NCBI GenBank assembly: GCA_963721445.1
Contig: CAVRIZ010000008.1
Location: forward strand, 434,001 to 498,000
DNA from: DAIOEK01 sp963721445
GTDB taxonomy: Bacteria > Chloroflexota > Anaerolineae > Anaerolineales > Anaerolineaceae
Direction of reading: 5' to 3'
DNA length: 64,000 nucleotides
The position numbers and the translations under genes were made by a program. Below are positions 54,132-63,198 of the stretch, one piece after another. The notes under the pieces were generated by a model. The model had not been told where the DNA came from, did not search any database, and saw nothing but the letters and a program-made list of their open reading frames with translations. The stretch's first letter is position 1, and each line of letters opens with the position of its first letter.

Positions 54132-55217
54132 ATGAGCGTTGATTTTATTATCCGATTAATCGGGATGATTGGGTTTACTGTCGTAGGTGTCTTCTGGGGG
54201 GTTTCACTAGGAAAATCAGCTCAACATTCCACAGCAAGTTTTGTTTTGACAGTCGAACAATATGCCTTCACCCTCGGATTGGTTGGCGCCCTGGTGGGTC
54301 TTATACTTACCCCATATATTACAACCAGACCCTTCCGCGCCCTGCTTTCGATAATCAAGAAAATTTCCACCCAGGCATTATTTTCGTCCATGATCGGATT
54401 GTTGATCGGATTATCATTTGGCGCCTTGCTAGCTTTTCCATTCTCATTACTACCGCAACCGTTCAATTCAATCATGCCATTTGTCGGCGTAATCGTGTTC
54501 GGTTACCTCGGCATTGCCGTTTTTAATATGCGCCAAAATGATCTGCTCGGTATGTTCAATTCCTTTCGAGGAGAACGCGGTGGTAAATCGAATTGGGGTG
54601 ATGGACGAAATATCCTTTTGGACACCAGTGTGATTATTGATGGGCGGATTGCAGATATTGCAAAAACAGGTTTTCTCCCAGGTACACTGATCATCCCTCG
54701 TTTTGTTCTGAACGAATTGCAGTATATCGCCGATTCTCCAGACAATCTTCGTCGTCAACGCGGACGGCGTGGGATGGAAGTGCTCGCTTCGTTGCAAAAG
54801 GATGGTTCCCCGACCCCGGTAAAGATTCAGGATATCGATGCAGAAGGTGTGAAAGAAGTCGATGATAAACTGGTGGTCCTCGCCCGTCAAATGCGCTGTC
54901 CGATCCTGACTAATGATTACAACCTGAACCGAATTGCCGAACTTCAGGGTGTGATCATCCTCAATGTCAATGAACTCGCCAACGCGGTGAAATCGGTCTT
55001 GCTCCCCGGTGAAACCCTGATGATGCGCATAATCCAGGAGGGGAAAGAATTTGGCCAGGGCGTGGGTTATATGGATGATGGAACTATGGTGGTCGTTGAG
55101 AATGGCCGGGAATTAATCGGCCGGGAAATCAATGTTACCGTCACTAAGATCTTACAAACAGCCGCCGGAAGAATGATCTTCGCCAGACCTGAAGATGCTT
55201 ACGATAACGGCCATTAA
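54132..55217 (+). CDS. PIN-TRAM membrane protein (YacL-like)
   Basis: A 361-residue protein. ATG 54132 follows GGAG. Four membrane helices lie in about residues 1-135. The PIN nuclease-like domain (about 150-285) has LLDTSVIIDGRI, DDKLVVLAR and LTNDYNLN with the expected acidic cluster. A TRAM RNA-binding domain ends the chain (GKEFGQGVGYMDDGTMVV). Probably an RNA-binding or RNA-cutting membrane protein; role unknown. Confidence 0.88.
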   Translation: MSVDFIIRLIGMIGFTVVGVFWGVSLGKSAQHSTASFVLTVEQYAFTLGLVGALVGLILTPYITTRPFRALLSIIKKISTQALFSSMIGLLIGLSFGALLAFPFSLLPQPFNSIMPFVGVIVFGYLGIAVFNMRQNDLLGMFNSFRGERGGKSNWGDGRNILLDTSVIIDGRIADIAKTGFLPGTLIIPRFVLNELQYIADSPDNLRRQRGRRGMEVLASLQKDGSPTPVKIQDIDAEGVKEVDDKLVVLARQMRCPILTNDYNLNRIAELQGVIILNVNELANAVKSVLLPGETLMMRIIQEGKEFGQGVGYMDDGTMVVVENGRELIGREINVTVTKILQTAAGRMIFARPEDAYDNGH

Positions 55218-55235
55218 TCCCTAGAAGGTAAATTA

Positions 55236-55979
55236 ATGAAAGAATGGATAACCGGAAGAAATCCGGTCCTTGAAACCTTAAAAGCAGGGCGGCGTCAATC
55301 TTTTCGAATTCTGCTATCAGATACTATCCAGGCAGACGAACGGATCCAGGAAATTCAGCGTCTCGCCAGACAATTCCGATTGCCTATCGAGAAGATACCT
55401 AAAGCTCGATTGAATACCCTGAGCGATAATCATCAAGGGGTGGCACTCGAAACGAGCGTTTATCCTTATCGAGAACTGACAGACATGGTAAGCCTAGCTG
55501 AAAATCGAAAAGAGCCATTATTCATATTAATTCTTGATACATTACAAAATCCCCAAAACCTTGGTACGCTGCTTCGGAGCGCGGAAGCCTTTGGTATTCA
55601 TGGAATCTTATTACCACTTCGGCATACCGTTGATATCACGCCCGCAGTGGTAAATGCTTCTGCAGGAGCGAGTGAACATCTGCTGATAGGAATGATGAAT
55701 CTGGCTCAGGCGATGGATCAGCTCAAACAACATGATGTATGGATCCTAGGGTTGGACAGTTCGGATGAGGCTGCTCCAATCGAAACTGTTCGAATGTCTG
55801 GACCTTTAGCCATCGTGGTTGGGAGCGAAGGTGAAGGCATGCGTTCCTTGGTACGGAAATCGTGCGACCAATTAGTACAACTGGGGATGAGCGGGAAGAT
55901 CGAATCGCTAAACGCCGCGGTTGCAGGTTCTATCGCCCTTTACCTGGCTTATCAACAGCGTTCCAGGAATCTGGACTGA
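55236..55979 (+). CDS. rlmB: 23S rRNA methyltransferase of the TrmH/RlmB family
   Basis: A 247-residue SPOUT enzyme that 2'-O-methylates rRNA. The N-terminal substrate-binding part begins WITGRNPVLETLKAG. The knot shows NPQNLGTLLRSAEAFG, VVGSEGEGM and SLNAAVAGSIALY. The exact target is by family only. Eighteen bases after the PIN-TRAM gene, so probably co-transcribed. Confidence 0.9.
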   Translation: MKEWITGRNPVLETLKAGRRQSFRILLSDTIQADERIQEIQRLARQFRLPIEKIPKARLNTLSDNHQGVALETSVYPYRELTDMVSLAENRKEPLFILILDTLQNPQNLGTLLRSAEAFGIHGILLPLRHTVDITPAVVNASAGASEHLLIGMMNLAQAMDQLKQHDVWILGLDSSDEAAPIETVRMSGPLAIVVGSEGEGMRSLVRKSCDQLVQLGMSGKIESLNAAVAGSIALYLAYQQRSRNLD

Positions 55980-56107
55980 ATCCCCGCATCGACTAAGCGA
56001 GACACGGTTTGCAAATCAGATAATTGTTAATTATTGGAAATCTTGGGATTGGATCAGGATGACTTGTGTAAGAATATTCATCCTTTCAAAGATATTTTCC
56101 TGTCCAG

Positions 56108-56419
56108 TTAGAACCAGCCGAATTCATCCAAATTTATCACATCATTAAGACCAAAATGAACTCCCTCTTCTTCGAGGAGGTCTTTTTGTATTATCGTCCC
56201 AAACCCATGTCCATGGGGACTGATCTTTCCAAACCGATTGATGACCCGCTGCCAGGGAACATCCGTACCCTCCGGTAGTGAAGCCAGGGCAAAACCGACC
56301 ATTTGTGCGGAGCATGTTCCGATGATGGCAGCGATTCGGCCGTAGGTTGTCACCTTGCCCGGCGGGACTTGCCTGACAAGTTCGAATATTTGATCAAATA
56401 ATGGTCTTTCGCGTTTCAT
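56108..56419 (-). CDS. Alkyltransferase-like protein (ATL)
   Basis: A 103-residue MGMT-like protein. FELVRQVPPGKVTTYG and MVGFALAS are the family DNA-binding helix motifs, but the active-site PCHR cysteine is replaced: the sequence reads VPWQRVIN. It therefore cannot transfer the alkyl group. ATL proteins bind O6-alkylguanine and pass it to nucleotide excision repair. The gap 55980-56107 holds nothing recognised. Confidence 0.88.
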   Translation of the reverse strand: MKRERPLFDQIFELVRQVPPGKVTTYGRIAAIIGTCSAQMVGFALASLPEGTDVPWQRVINRFGKISPHGHGFGTIIQKDLLEEEGVHFGLNDVINLDEFGWF

Positions 56420-56425
56420 TGCACC

Positions 56426-57133
56426 TCACAGACTGGAGAGGACTTGGGTTCGATCATAAATATCTGGGCTTAAACTGGGATGTTCAAAGAATATTTTTCC
56501 CTCTTTGAAAAAATATATCAAAGATAGGAATGCATTGGAGACGATCCGGCTATCAGTTTCCGATTGTTGCCAGCCATCTGAACTGAATAGATTTCGACGA
56601 ATGGCGTACCAAGCGGATAGGGTATGTTTCCAATCGGGTAGATATTCAGCATCCTGAAAGTGATCCTTCCAGCAAGGTGGTGCATAGGAGCTGGCTCCAA
56701 GCTCGATAAATTGTTGAACCTTTTGCTTCCGGATTGCGGAGAAGGATTTACCCTCACTAAGATGTGTCAGTTCTGCCATGTTGAAGATCGGCCAGCTCAA
56801 GGCAAACCGCTTTACGTACATTCGCATCAATGATTTCTTATTATCCATCACCCCATTGAATATATTCGCCAGGGATGAATGGTTTATTAAAACGGGATAC
56901 CAGGTTGCAGGATCTGATGTTCCGGTGATAATTTCAGCCACGTAACCCAAAAGATCCCAGGTCAACATCCAAGCGTGAAAATGCAATTCGGGGGGTGATT
57001 CCCTTAACTTCCAGGCTTGTTCAAACCAATCATTCAAAACTGATTTCTGGTCTTTTGGTAATTGAACTAAGCAATTGAAATCTACCTTGATCGTAGAATC
57101 ATACGGGATATTCTCAAGAGTATCGCAACCCAT
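56426..57133 (-). CDS. Hypothetical protein, unknown family
   Basis: A 235-residue soluble protein that I do not recognise. It is rich in aromatic residues (Trp, Phe, Tyr) and mostly helical. ELHFHAWMLTWDLLGYVAEI and LSAWYAIRRNLFSSDGWQ are the most notable stretches. There is no signal peptide or membrane helix. Six bases separate it from the alkyltransferase-like gene, so they may form an operon. Coding character is supported by length, spacing and a sensible start. Confidence 0.6.
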   Translation of the reverse strand: MGCDTLENIPYDSTIKVDFNCLVQLPKDQKSVLNDWFEQAWKLRESPPELHFHAWMLTWDLLGYVAEIITGTSDPATWYPVLINHSSLANIFNGVMDNKKSLMRMYVKRFALSWPIFNMAELTHLSEGKSFSAIRKQKVQQFIELGASSYAPPCWKDHFQDAEYLPDWKHTLSAWYAIRRNLFSSDGWQQSETDSRIVSNAFLSLIYFFKEGKIFFEHPSLSPDIYDRTQVLSSL

Positions 57134-57218
57134 TTATGCTCCTATGCTTCATTCACCCAATTCTACTATAGGTTATTCCACACTTTTCCGGCGTTAGTAT
57201 AATGATTGTATACATTTA

Positions 57219-57249
57219 TTGAATGCCCTTATACTCGGAATGATATAAT
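57219..57249 (+). promoter_or_regulatory. Promoter of ferritin
   Basis: TTGAAT (57219-57224), a 19-base spacer and an extended -10 TGATATAAT (TATAAT 57244-57249). The long spacer is compensated by the TGn extension. Confidence 0.6.
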
Positions 57250-57295
57250 TAATTTAAATACATTGAATATTGTTAAATTGGAAAGGATGCCGAAT

Positions 57296-57781
57296 ATGAT
57301 GATCAGTAAAGAATTACAAGGGTTAATTAATGAGCAAATTGGACATGAATTCGAGGCTTCACATCAGTATATTCAGATCGCAGCGTTTTTTGATTCCCGC
57401 TCCCTTAAGAAAGCTGCCGCCTTGTTCCTCAAACAATCAGATGAGGAACGTGAGCATGGGCTTAAATTTGTCAAATATCTAATGGAAACTGGTGCAGAGG
57501 TCGCTGTGCCAGCCATCCCCGCCGGGAAATCCTCCTTCTCGTCAGCGGAAGAAGCCGTACAGTTCGCACTTGATTGGGAATGGGAAGTTACCCGCCGCAT
57601 CAATGCATTGATGGATCTGGCGATTAAGCAAAATGATCATCTTGGCCGTGAATTCTTGGGCTGGTTCGTAACAGAACAGTTGGAAGAGATCTCCAATATG
57701 GATCATCTCCTGCGGGTCATTAAAAGCGTGGGTGAAAAGAATCTGTTTATGCTGGAAGCTTATCTTTCTCACGGAGATTAA
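57296..57781 (+). CDS. Ferritin (non-haem, FtnA type)
   Basis: A 161-residue iron-storage protein with four helices. GHEFEASHQYIQIAAFF carries the first diiron ligands, EEREHGLKF the Glu/His ligand pair, and EFLGWFVTEQLEE the next helix. Ferroxidase residues are present. Start 57296 (or the next ATG at 57299). Its own promoter and terminator make it a single-gene unit. Confidence 0.94.
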   Translation: MMISKELQGLINEQIGHEFEASHQYIQIAAFFDSRSLKKAAALFLKQSDEEREHGLKFVKYLMETGAEVAVPAIPAGKSSFSSAEEAVQFALDWEWEVTRRINALMDLAIKQNDHLGREFLGWFVTEQLEEISNMDHLLRVIKSVGEKNLFMLEAYLSHGD

Positions 57782-57795
57782 TCGATCACTTAAGA

Positions 57796-57827
57796 AAAAA
57801 AAGTATCGCTGACGCGATACTTTTTTT
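57796..57827 (+). terminator. Terminator of ferritin
   Basis: A 13-bp stem including GTATCGC/GCGATAC with a TGAC loop, followed by a T-run, 15 bases after the ferritin stop. The A-tract on its left also allows it to act on the minus strand, where the M23 gene ends at 57922. Confidence 0.85.
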
Positions 57828-57921
57828 ATTTACTTTCTCGATGATATCTAAAGCTGGTGAACGGTTAACTTCTATCGCCAAAGTACATGATAGATGTTGT
57901 TCTTCATAACATCAATAAAGG

Positions 57922-59395
57922 TCATGGTTGCGATGTGATCTGACTGTATCTGTCACCACAGGAGCAGGCCTTTACAGTTTGGTTCTGTTTTGTCAAAGAT
58001 CCCAGGTATGGTCTACCTGAAGAATGCGTGATCCACCCTTCCAAAGTGAACGGAATGATACCGTCTGCTGGAACCCATTGCCCGTTGTATTTTCGTGCGA
58101 TATGAATATGAGTACCGGTTGCCCGACCTCTCTCGCAAGATGGGTGACCGATTACATCACCTGCTTTCATCTGTTTTCCCTGCGGTGCAGCATCCGTCGA
58201 TGAGAGATGGAGATAAAGTATCGCCCAGCCTGTCCGCTCATCTCCGTCTCCATCCAGATCAAGTATCGCCAAGACCCGGTTCCGCGCGAACGATCACTCC
58301 ATCTGCAACTGCAGTAGCCCATTCGATCGAAGCAGCACATCCGCTCAAATCCGAAGGAGGGGCAAAATCGATTGCCGCCCAGGGATTTTCCTCACCCCAG
58401 ACTGGATGGGGAGCGCCTGTAAAAGACCAGGATTTCCCTGCTACAAAGGGCAGCATCAAATCAGGTTGTTGAAGACTACCCGGCATGATGGGTTCATGAG
58501 TGTCAGGCCAAACCTCGCCAAATAGTCGCTGGTATGTGGCAGCAAAACCATCATGTGCTACCGCGTGATAGTAGGCATCCGCGGGGAGGATGGAAGCAAA
58601 ATAATGCTTTAAGGAGACTGTCGCCGCGTTTTGCCACGGATCGAAATATTCCAATTCTCCAGTCAAAAGCTCCTGGGATATCAGTTTTCCATCCAGGAAT
58701 TGATAATACCCATTATTCAATGTATCTGCCAACCAGAGGAGTTGGTAGTAAAGGTTCCCAAAGAACTCCTGATAGTGTCCCAGTAGGTTACTGTCCACAT
58801 TCGATGGGCGGATCGAATTGCTTAATGCTTCCGCGCGATATTCCAGAATTGCCAGCAGAAGACGAGGGCTGACCGAGTAGCTGGTGGCAATATAATCCAC
58901 CAATTCTCCTCCCGAGCGCCATCCACCATAAGCATAAATCGAATAGTCTTTGAGCCATCCTGGTTGACTTTCGACAAATTGGATGGTGTCGAAATCCTTC
59001 TGAGCGGGTCCGTTTACGTATAACGAATTGGGAATGATCTGATAGGTCGAACCCCATAATGGTCGGAAGTAGATCGGGATTTTCACCGGCATTCCCGGGG
59101 GAAGGGTTGTTGTGGTTTGAGGAATGATAGGATTTGCTTTTAGAATTTCCGGGATGGTCGTATTAAAACGTTCAGCCAGCGCAGAAATCGTATCACCATC
59201 CTGGATGGAATAATCGACCAACTGACCTGGTTCAAATATTTCCCGGGTTGGCAATGTGGTAGTCTCAACAATTTCCTCGAAAATGGGAGTTGGCGTCATG
59301 TCCCGATAGATAAGCTGGGGGGCGGGTAGACAGGCTGAAAGTACCGCTGAGAGTACAAGCAGCGTGAGACCCAGTCTGAGCTTGTGGTTTTTCAT
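57922..59395 (-). CDS. LysM-M23 lipoprotein, third of three paralogues, interrupted by one +1 frameshift
   Basis: A lipoprotein with signal ending VLSACLP (start 59395), a LysM repeat (YSIQDGDTISALAERF, about 70-110), a lysozyme-like or helical region (VSPRLLLAILEYRAEALSN) and a C-terminal M23 peptidase domain. One extra base in CTTGG near 58269-58271 makes the frame stop after IVRAEPG. It continues in the next frame with AILDLDGDGDERTGW, the zinc region LYLH and THIHIARKYNG, to 57922. Removing one base gives 490 residues. Its paralogues are intact at this point. Confidence 0.85.
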
Positions 59396-59541
59396 GCTGA
59401 AATGAAGATACCTCTCAACAAATAAATCGAGGGAAGAAAATAGATATGATTGTTGAAGTTTCATGAATTAAGAGAAAGGTATATCGGTTACCTGTTAGTT
59501 TTACCTCAATGGATCTAGCTATAAGACACTATATCAAGGTC

Positions 59542-61332
59542 TTATTGTACCGCTGAATCAGTCGATACTTCTAAATCCGTTCGAACAATGACCGTGTCTT
59601 TCGTTCCACAAGAACAAGCCGTGATCATTTGGTTTCCCTTTGTGAGAGTTCCCTTGTATGATTGGGCGGCGGCATGAGCTTCCCAACCATCCATCACGAA
59701 AGGTAAAGGTCCACCGGCCAGAATCCACTCACCGTTGAATTTCCGGGCCATGTGGAAATGGGTTCCTGTGGAGACCCCTCCCTCACAAGACGGATGACCG
59801 ATCGGTTGTCCCTGTTCAACAAATTCACCTACTTTAACTCGATCTCTTGTTGCGATATGCATATAAAGCAGGTCCCAACCAGTCTGTTCATTCCCATCCC
59901 CGTCCAGATCCAACACCACAACCCCACCACCTGTTCGGGCAACCACTCCGGATGCAGCGGCGAGTACCCACTCATCCGAAGATTCGCATCCGCTGTTATT
60001 CAAGCTTGGTGAGAAATCAAGGGCAGCCCTGGCGCCCAAAGCTCCCCAGGCAGCGTGTGGCCCACCAGTGAAGTTCCATTCGGTATCTTTTTCTATGGGG
60101 AGGATCAGTTCGGGTTGCGTGATCGTAGCCGGGAAAAGGGGTTCAACTGACATTGCTCTCAACCAGGGACTACCAAACATTTGCTGATGTGTGGCGGGGA
60201 ATCCGGTATCAGTGTAAACTGCTGCTTCCCATCCGGCACGGTCCAATAATTGAGCGAATAGATATTGGATTGCGAATGTACCCGCATTAAGGTCTGGCGC
60301 TGCTTTGATGGTTGATCCATCCGGGAAGACCACATCAGTGACCAACCCTTCCCGCCATCCATAATAACTAACATTTAATTGACTAACTGCCCAGGTAAGT
60401 TGACTGTATAACCCTTTTTTGAGTGGATCGATGTGTCCTAACGGATAATTCTGGGCAGTCTCACCAACCGGTTTTCCATATACCCAGTGGCTAAAATATT
60501 CCAGTATAGAAAGAAGAGTTCTTGGGTTGATCGAATTTTCCACTGCCACTTTACGGATAACCCCGGCTCCATCCAACCAACCGGAACTGTTGAGGTATTC
60601 CCGATACGTGCTTAAGTAACCACCCGCGTTATCTACAAACCCATCAATATCAAAATCCAATCCGGATGGGGAAAAAACCAATTCACTATCCGGTATCACT
60701 TTCTTGTTGGACGAAGTCTCAACGATCCGCGGTGGTATCATGACGAGTTGCTGGGGATCGAGAAATCCAGCCCGGGGAAGGTTTATTGTAGATGAGATTT
60801 CCGCAATGGATACTCCAAAACGGGTAGCCAGGGCTGGAAGGGTATCTCCTGCCTGCGTTTGATATATAATCGGCGGTTCTTTCGAGGTCCCTGCCGGTTT
60901 GATCATGCTGGTCAGCATCGGCGTGGGTTCGACCATTGCAGGTTCAATTCTTATTGAGCCCGATATTCCCAGCGTATCTAGAGCTACCTCGCTACCGCCA
61001 ATTCCTCCCGCCTCAGATACCGGCTCAGTGGTTGGTTGAATAAGAACAGGAGTTGGTTGAATATAAATAGGCGTTGGCTGAACTTCAGGCAACGATACGA
61101 TTTGCGCAGGTACAATGGGTAATACGGGAACCTCAGCAACAGTAACTGAAGAGCTGGGTGTACTTTCAACTTCTATCGGATCAAGGGAAACATAATCATT
61201 CGTACAGGCGCTGAGCCAAAAGATTGCTGAAGTAATTACAAGGGTAAAGAACCAACGGAGTCTTTTTTCATTCCCGTTACCGTTGGATCTGGTTATCTTC
61301 CTGTTGCCCGTTGTATGCTTCAATAACTTCAT
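59542..61332 (-). CDS. LysM-M23 lipoprotein, second paralogue
   Basis: A 596-residue lipoprotein. The lipobox is LSACTN. A long Pro/Thr-rich linker with PTPIYIQPTPVLIQPTTEP is followed by a LysM (YQTQAGDTLPALATRFGV), a helical NPRTLLSILEYFSHW region and the M23 domain. Zinc ligands are visible: H in GGPHAAWG, D in ALDFSP, H in LYMHI and THFHMAR. VVVLDLDGDGNEQTGW is a Ca-binding-like insert. Its start overlaps the upstream paralogue by 56 bases. Acts on peptidoglycan stem peptides at the cell surface. Confidence 0.87.
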   Translation of the reverse strand: MKLLKHTTGNRKITRSNGNGNEKRLRWFFTLVITSAIFWLSACTNDYVSLDPIEVESTPSSSVTVAEVPVLPIVPAQIVSLPEVQPTPIYIQPTPVLIQPTTEPVSEAGGIGGSEVALDTLGISGSIRIEPAMVEPTPMLTSMIKPAGTSKEPPIIYQTQAGDTLPALATRFGVSIAEISSTINLPRAGFLDPQQLVMIPPRIVETSSNKKVIPDSELVFSPSGLDFDIDGFVDNAGGYLSTYREYLNSSGWLDGAGVIRKVAVENSINPRTLLSILEYFSHWVYGKPVGETAQNYPLGHIDPLKKGLYSQLTWAVSQLNVSYYGWREGLVTDVVFPDGSTIKAAPDLNAGTFAIQYLFAQLLDRAGWEAAVYTDTGFPATHQQMFGSPWLRAMSVEPLFPATITQPELILPIEKDTEWNFTGGPHAAWGALGARAALDFSPSLNNSGCESSDEWVLAAASGVVARTGGGVVVLDLDGDGNEQTGWDLLYMHIATRDRVKVGEFVEQGQPIGHPSCEGGVSTGTHFHMARKFNGEWILAGGPLPFVMDGWEAHAAAQSYKGTLTKGNQMITACSCGTKDTVIVRTDLEVSTDSAVQ

Positions 61333-62833
61333 TATTCCTGCTTATAAATCCGTCGTATTCGATTCCGGTTCCGCTGGATGTCCATCCATCCAAGTTGAAT
61401 GGGATCTTGCCATCTGCAGATATCCATATTCCGTTATATCGTCTTGCCAGGTGAAGGTGTGTTCCGCTTGAAAGTCCGCCTTCACAGGATGTGTGCCCAA
61501 TTCGGTCTCCAGCTTTCAGTTCGACGCCAGCCTTTACACGATCCTGTGAATCAATGTGCAAGTATAGTACCGACCAGCCGGTTTGAACCTTACCATCTCC
61601 ATCCAAATCCAAAATTACTACCCCGGCATTCGAATAAACCACTTTTCCATCTGCCACGGCGGTAACCCAGGCATCATTCAACACACAACCCATTGGCTCA
61701 CCCGGTGGAGCGAAATCAATCGCCGCCCAGGCACTTCCATCACCCCATCCGCCATGCGGACCACCCGTAAAGGACCAGGGTTTATCGGGTTCAAACGGTA
61801 ATTGCATTAATGGTTGCGAAAGGTCGGGAGGGATCAATCCTTCCAGCGATGCATCAAATGGGTAACCAAAAAGATTGGAATAGGTTTTAAAGACCCCATC
61901 CGGAGAGGTAGCCAATTCCCAATCGGAGCGTCCATAGAGGGCTGACAAGAAATATTGGACTCCAATGGTTCCGGCATTGATCGTATCGTCAACCGGTATG
62001 ATCGATCCGTCTGCCAGAAGCAAAGCTGGGAGTGCGCTGATCTGCCACAAGTAAAATCCCTTGTTTAATTGGTTTGCAGCCCAGGATAACTGCCGATACA
62101 AGCCGGCGTATCGCTCATCGATGTATCTCAGGGGATACGTTTTTGCTGTTGTATCAGGAGATGGACTGGTGATCCATTGGGATGAGTATTCCAAGACTGC
62201 GATCAACAACCGCGGATTCACCGAATTCTCCATCGACACGCGTTCGATGATTTGAGCGCTGGTCAGGATTTGCCGGTCGACGACCTCTGTGTAAGTGCTG
62301 AGGTAACCGGGTCGGTCTTTCAAGAATTGAGCCAGATCAAAGGAGATGCTGAATGGGCTTGCGACCAATTCTGAATCGGGAATGATCTTGAACGAGGGTC
62401 CTCTGCCGGATGGAGTTGGTGCGGGAACCACCAAACGCTGACCAATACTCAACGCATTTGGGTTATCGAGCTGATTGGCGCTGGCGATGGTATCGACTGC
62501 CACATGATACTTTTGTCCGATGGTGGCAAGGGAATCGCCCGCCTGGACAGTATAGTCAAAAGGATCCAACCGAAGGGTGGGAACAATATGGGGAGGATCT
62601 GGTGTTGGGGTGAGGATGGGCTCATCCGGAGAGCGGGTTGGTAATAGATACCAGGCGCTGGTAGGGATGCTGCCGACGATACACCCACCAGATAATGCGA
62701 TCCCGGTTGGACAGGGTGTGGAGATCACACCTTGATCGGATGGATTCCATGGTTCCGCGGTGGGTGCCTGCTTACGGCAGGCAATGAGGGCGGCTATAAG
62801 GATCAGAATAATGACGACCAGGCTTTTCTTCAC
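61277..62833 (-). CDS. LysM-M23 lipoprotein, first paralogue
   Basis: A 518-residue lipoprotein starting with GTG at 62833 after GAAGG. The signal ends in ALIACRK. A Pro-rich linker, a LysM (YTVQAGDSLATIGQKY, about 95-140), a helical region NPRLLIAVLEYSSQW and an M23 domain follow. GGPHGGWG, AIDFAPP, LYLHI and THLHLAR supply the zinc ligands; VVILDLDGDGKVQTGW is the shared insert. First gene of the array, close behind the HIT gene. Confidence 0.88.
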   Translation of the reverse strand: MKKSLVVIILILIAALIACRKQAPTAEPWNPSDQGVISTPCPTGIALSGGCIVGSIPTSAWYLLPTRSPDEPILTPTPDPPHIVPTLRLDPFDYTVQAGDSLATIGQKYHVAVDTIASANQLDNPNALSIGQRLVVPAPTPSGRGPSFKIIPDSELVASPFSISFDLAQFLKDRPGYLSTYTEVVDRQILTSAQIIERVSMENSVNPRLLIAVLEYSSQWITSPSPDTTAKTYPLRYIDERYAGLYRQLSWAANQLNKGFYLWQISALPALLLADGSIIPVDDTINAGTIGVQYFLSALYGRSDWELATSPDGVFKTYSNLFGYPFDASLEGLIPPDLSQPLMQLPFEPDKPWSFTGGPHGGWGDGSAWAAIDFAPPGEPMGCVLNDAWVTAVADGKVVYSNAGVVILDLDGDGKVQTGWSVLYLHIDSQDRVKAGVELKAGDRIGHTSCEGGLSSGTHLHLARRYNGIWISADGKIPFNLDGWTSSGTGIEYDGFISRNNEVIEAYNGQQEDNQIQR

Positions 62834-62842
62834 GAATACCTT

Positions 62843-63187
62843 CTATGAAAACTTGGCTGTTAGAGCTTTTCCTCCCAATAAGTGCATGTGCAAATGCAAT
62901 ACCGTTTGCCCGGCGCCTGCGCCAGTATTCATAACCAGTCTATACCCTTCCTGGATCCCTTCCTTCTCTGCCAGGAGTCGGGCTACTGTGAAGATATGTC
63001 CGAGAGATAATTCGTCACCCACCGTAACATCATTTAGGCTGTCAATATGCTGGTTAGGAACGATCAGAAAGTGAACCGGTGCGATTGGATTGATATCCTT
63101 GAACACGGTGATCTTTTCATCTTTATATAGCACCTGACTTGGAATTTTTCCCTGTACAATTTTACAGAATATGCAATCATCTTTCAT
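62843..63187 (-). CDS. HIT-family nucleotide hydrolase
   Basis: A 114-residue HIT protein. CIFCKIVQGKIPS is the typical entry with zinc-binding-like cysteines, and HLHMHLLGG is the catalytic histidine triad. Start 63187 follows GGGAGG. Family members hydrolyse adenosine monophosphate derivatives; substrate unknown. It lies between the deacetylase and M23 genes. Confidence 0.92.
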   Translation of the reverse strand: MKDDCIFCKIVQGKIPSQVLYKDEKITVFKDINPIAPVHFLIVPNQHIDSLNDVTVGDELSLGHIFTVARLLAEKEGIQEGYRLVMNTGAGAGQTVLHLHMHLLGGKALTAKFS

Positions 63188-63198
63188 AACGCCTCCCA

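Noticed and set aside
57828..57921. A gene or small RNA in the gap after the ferritin terminator
   Set aside because: No open frame, promoter or stable structure was seen.
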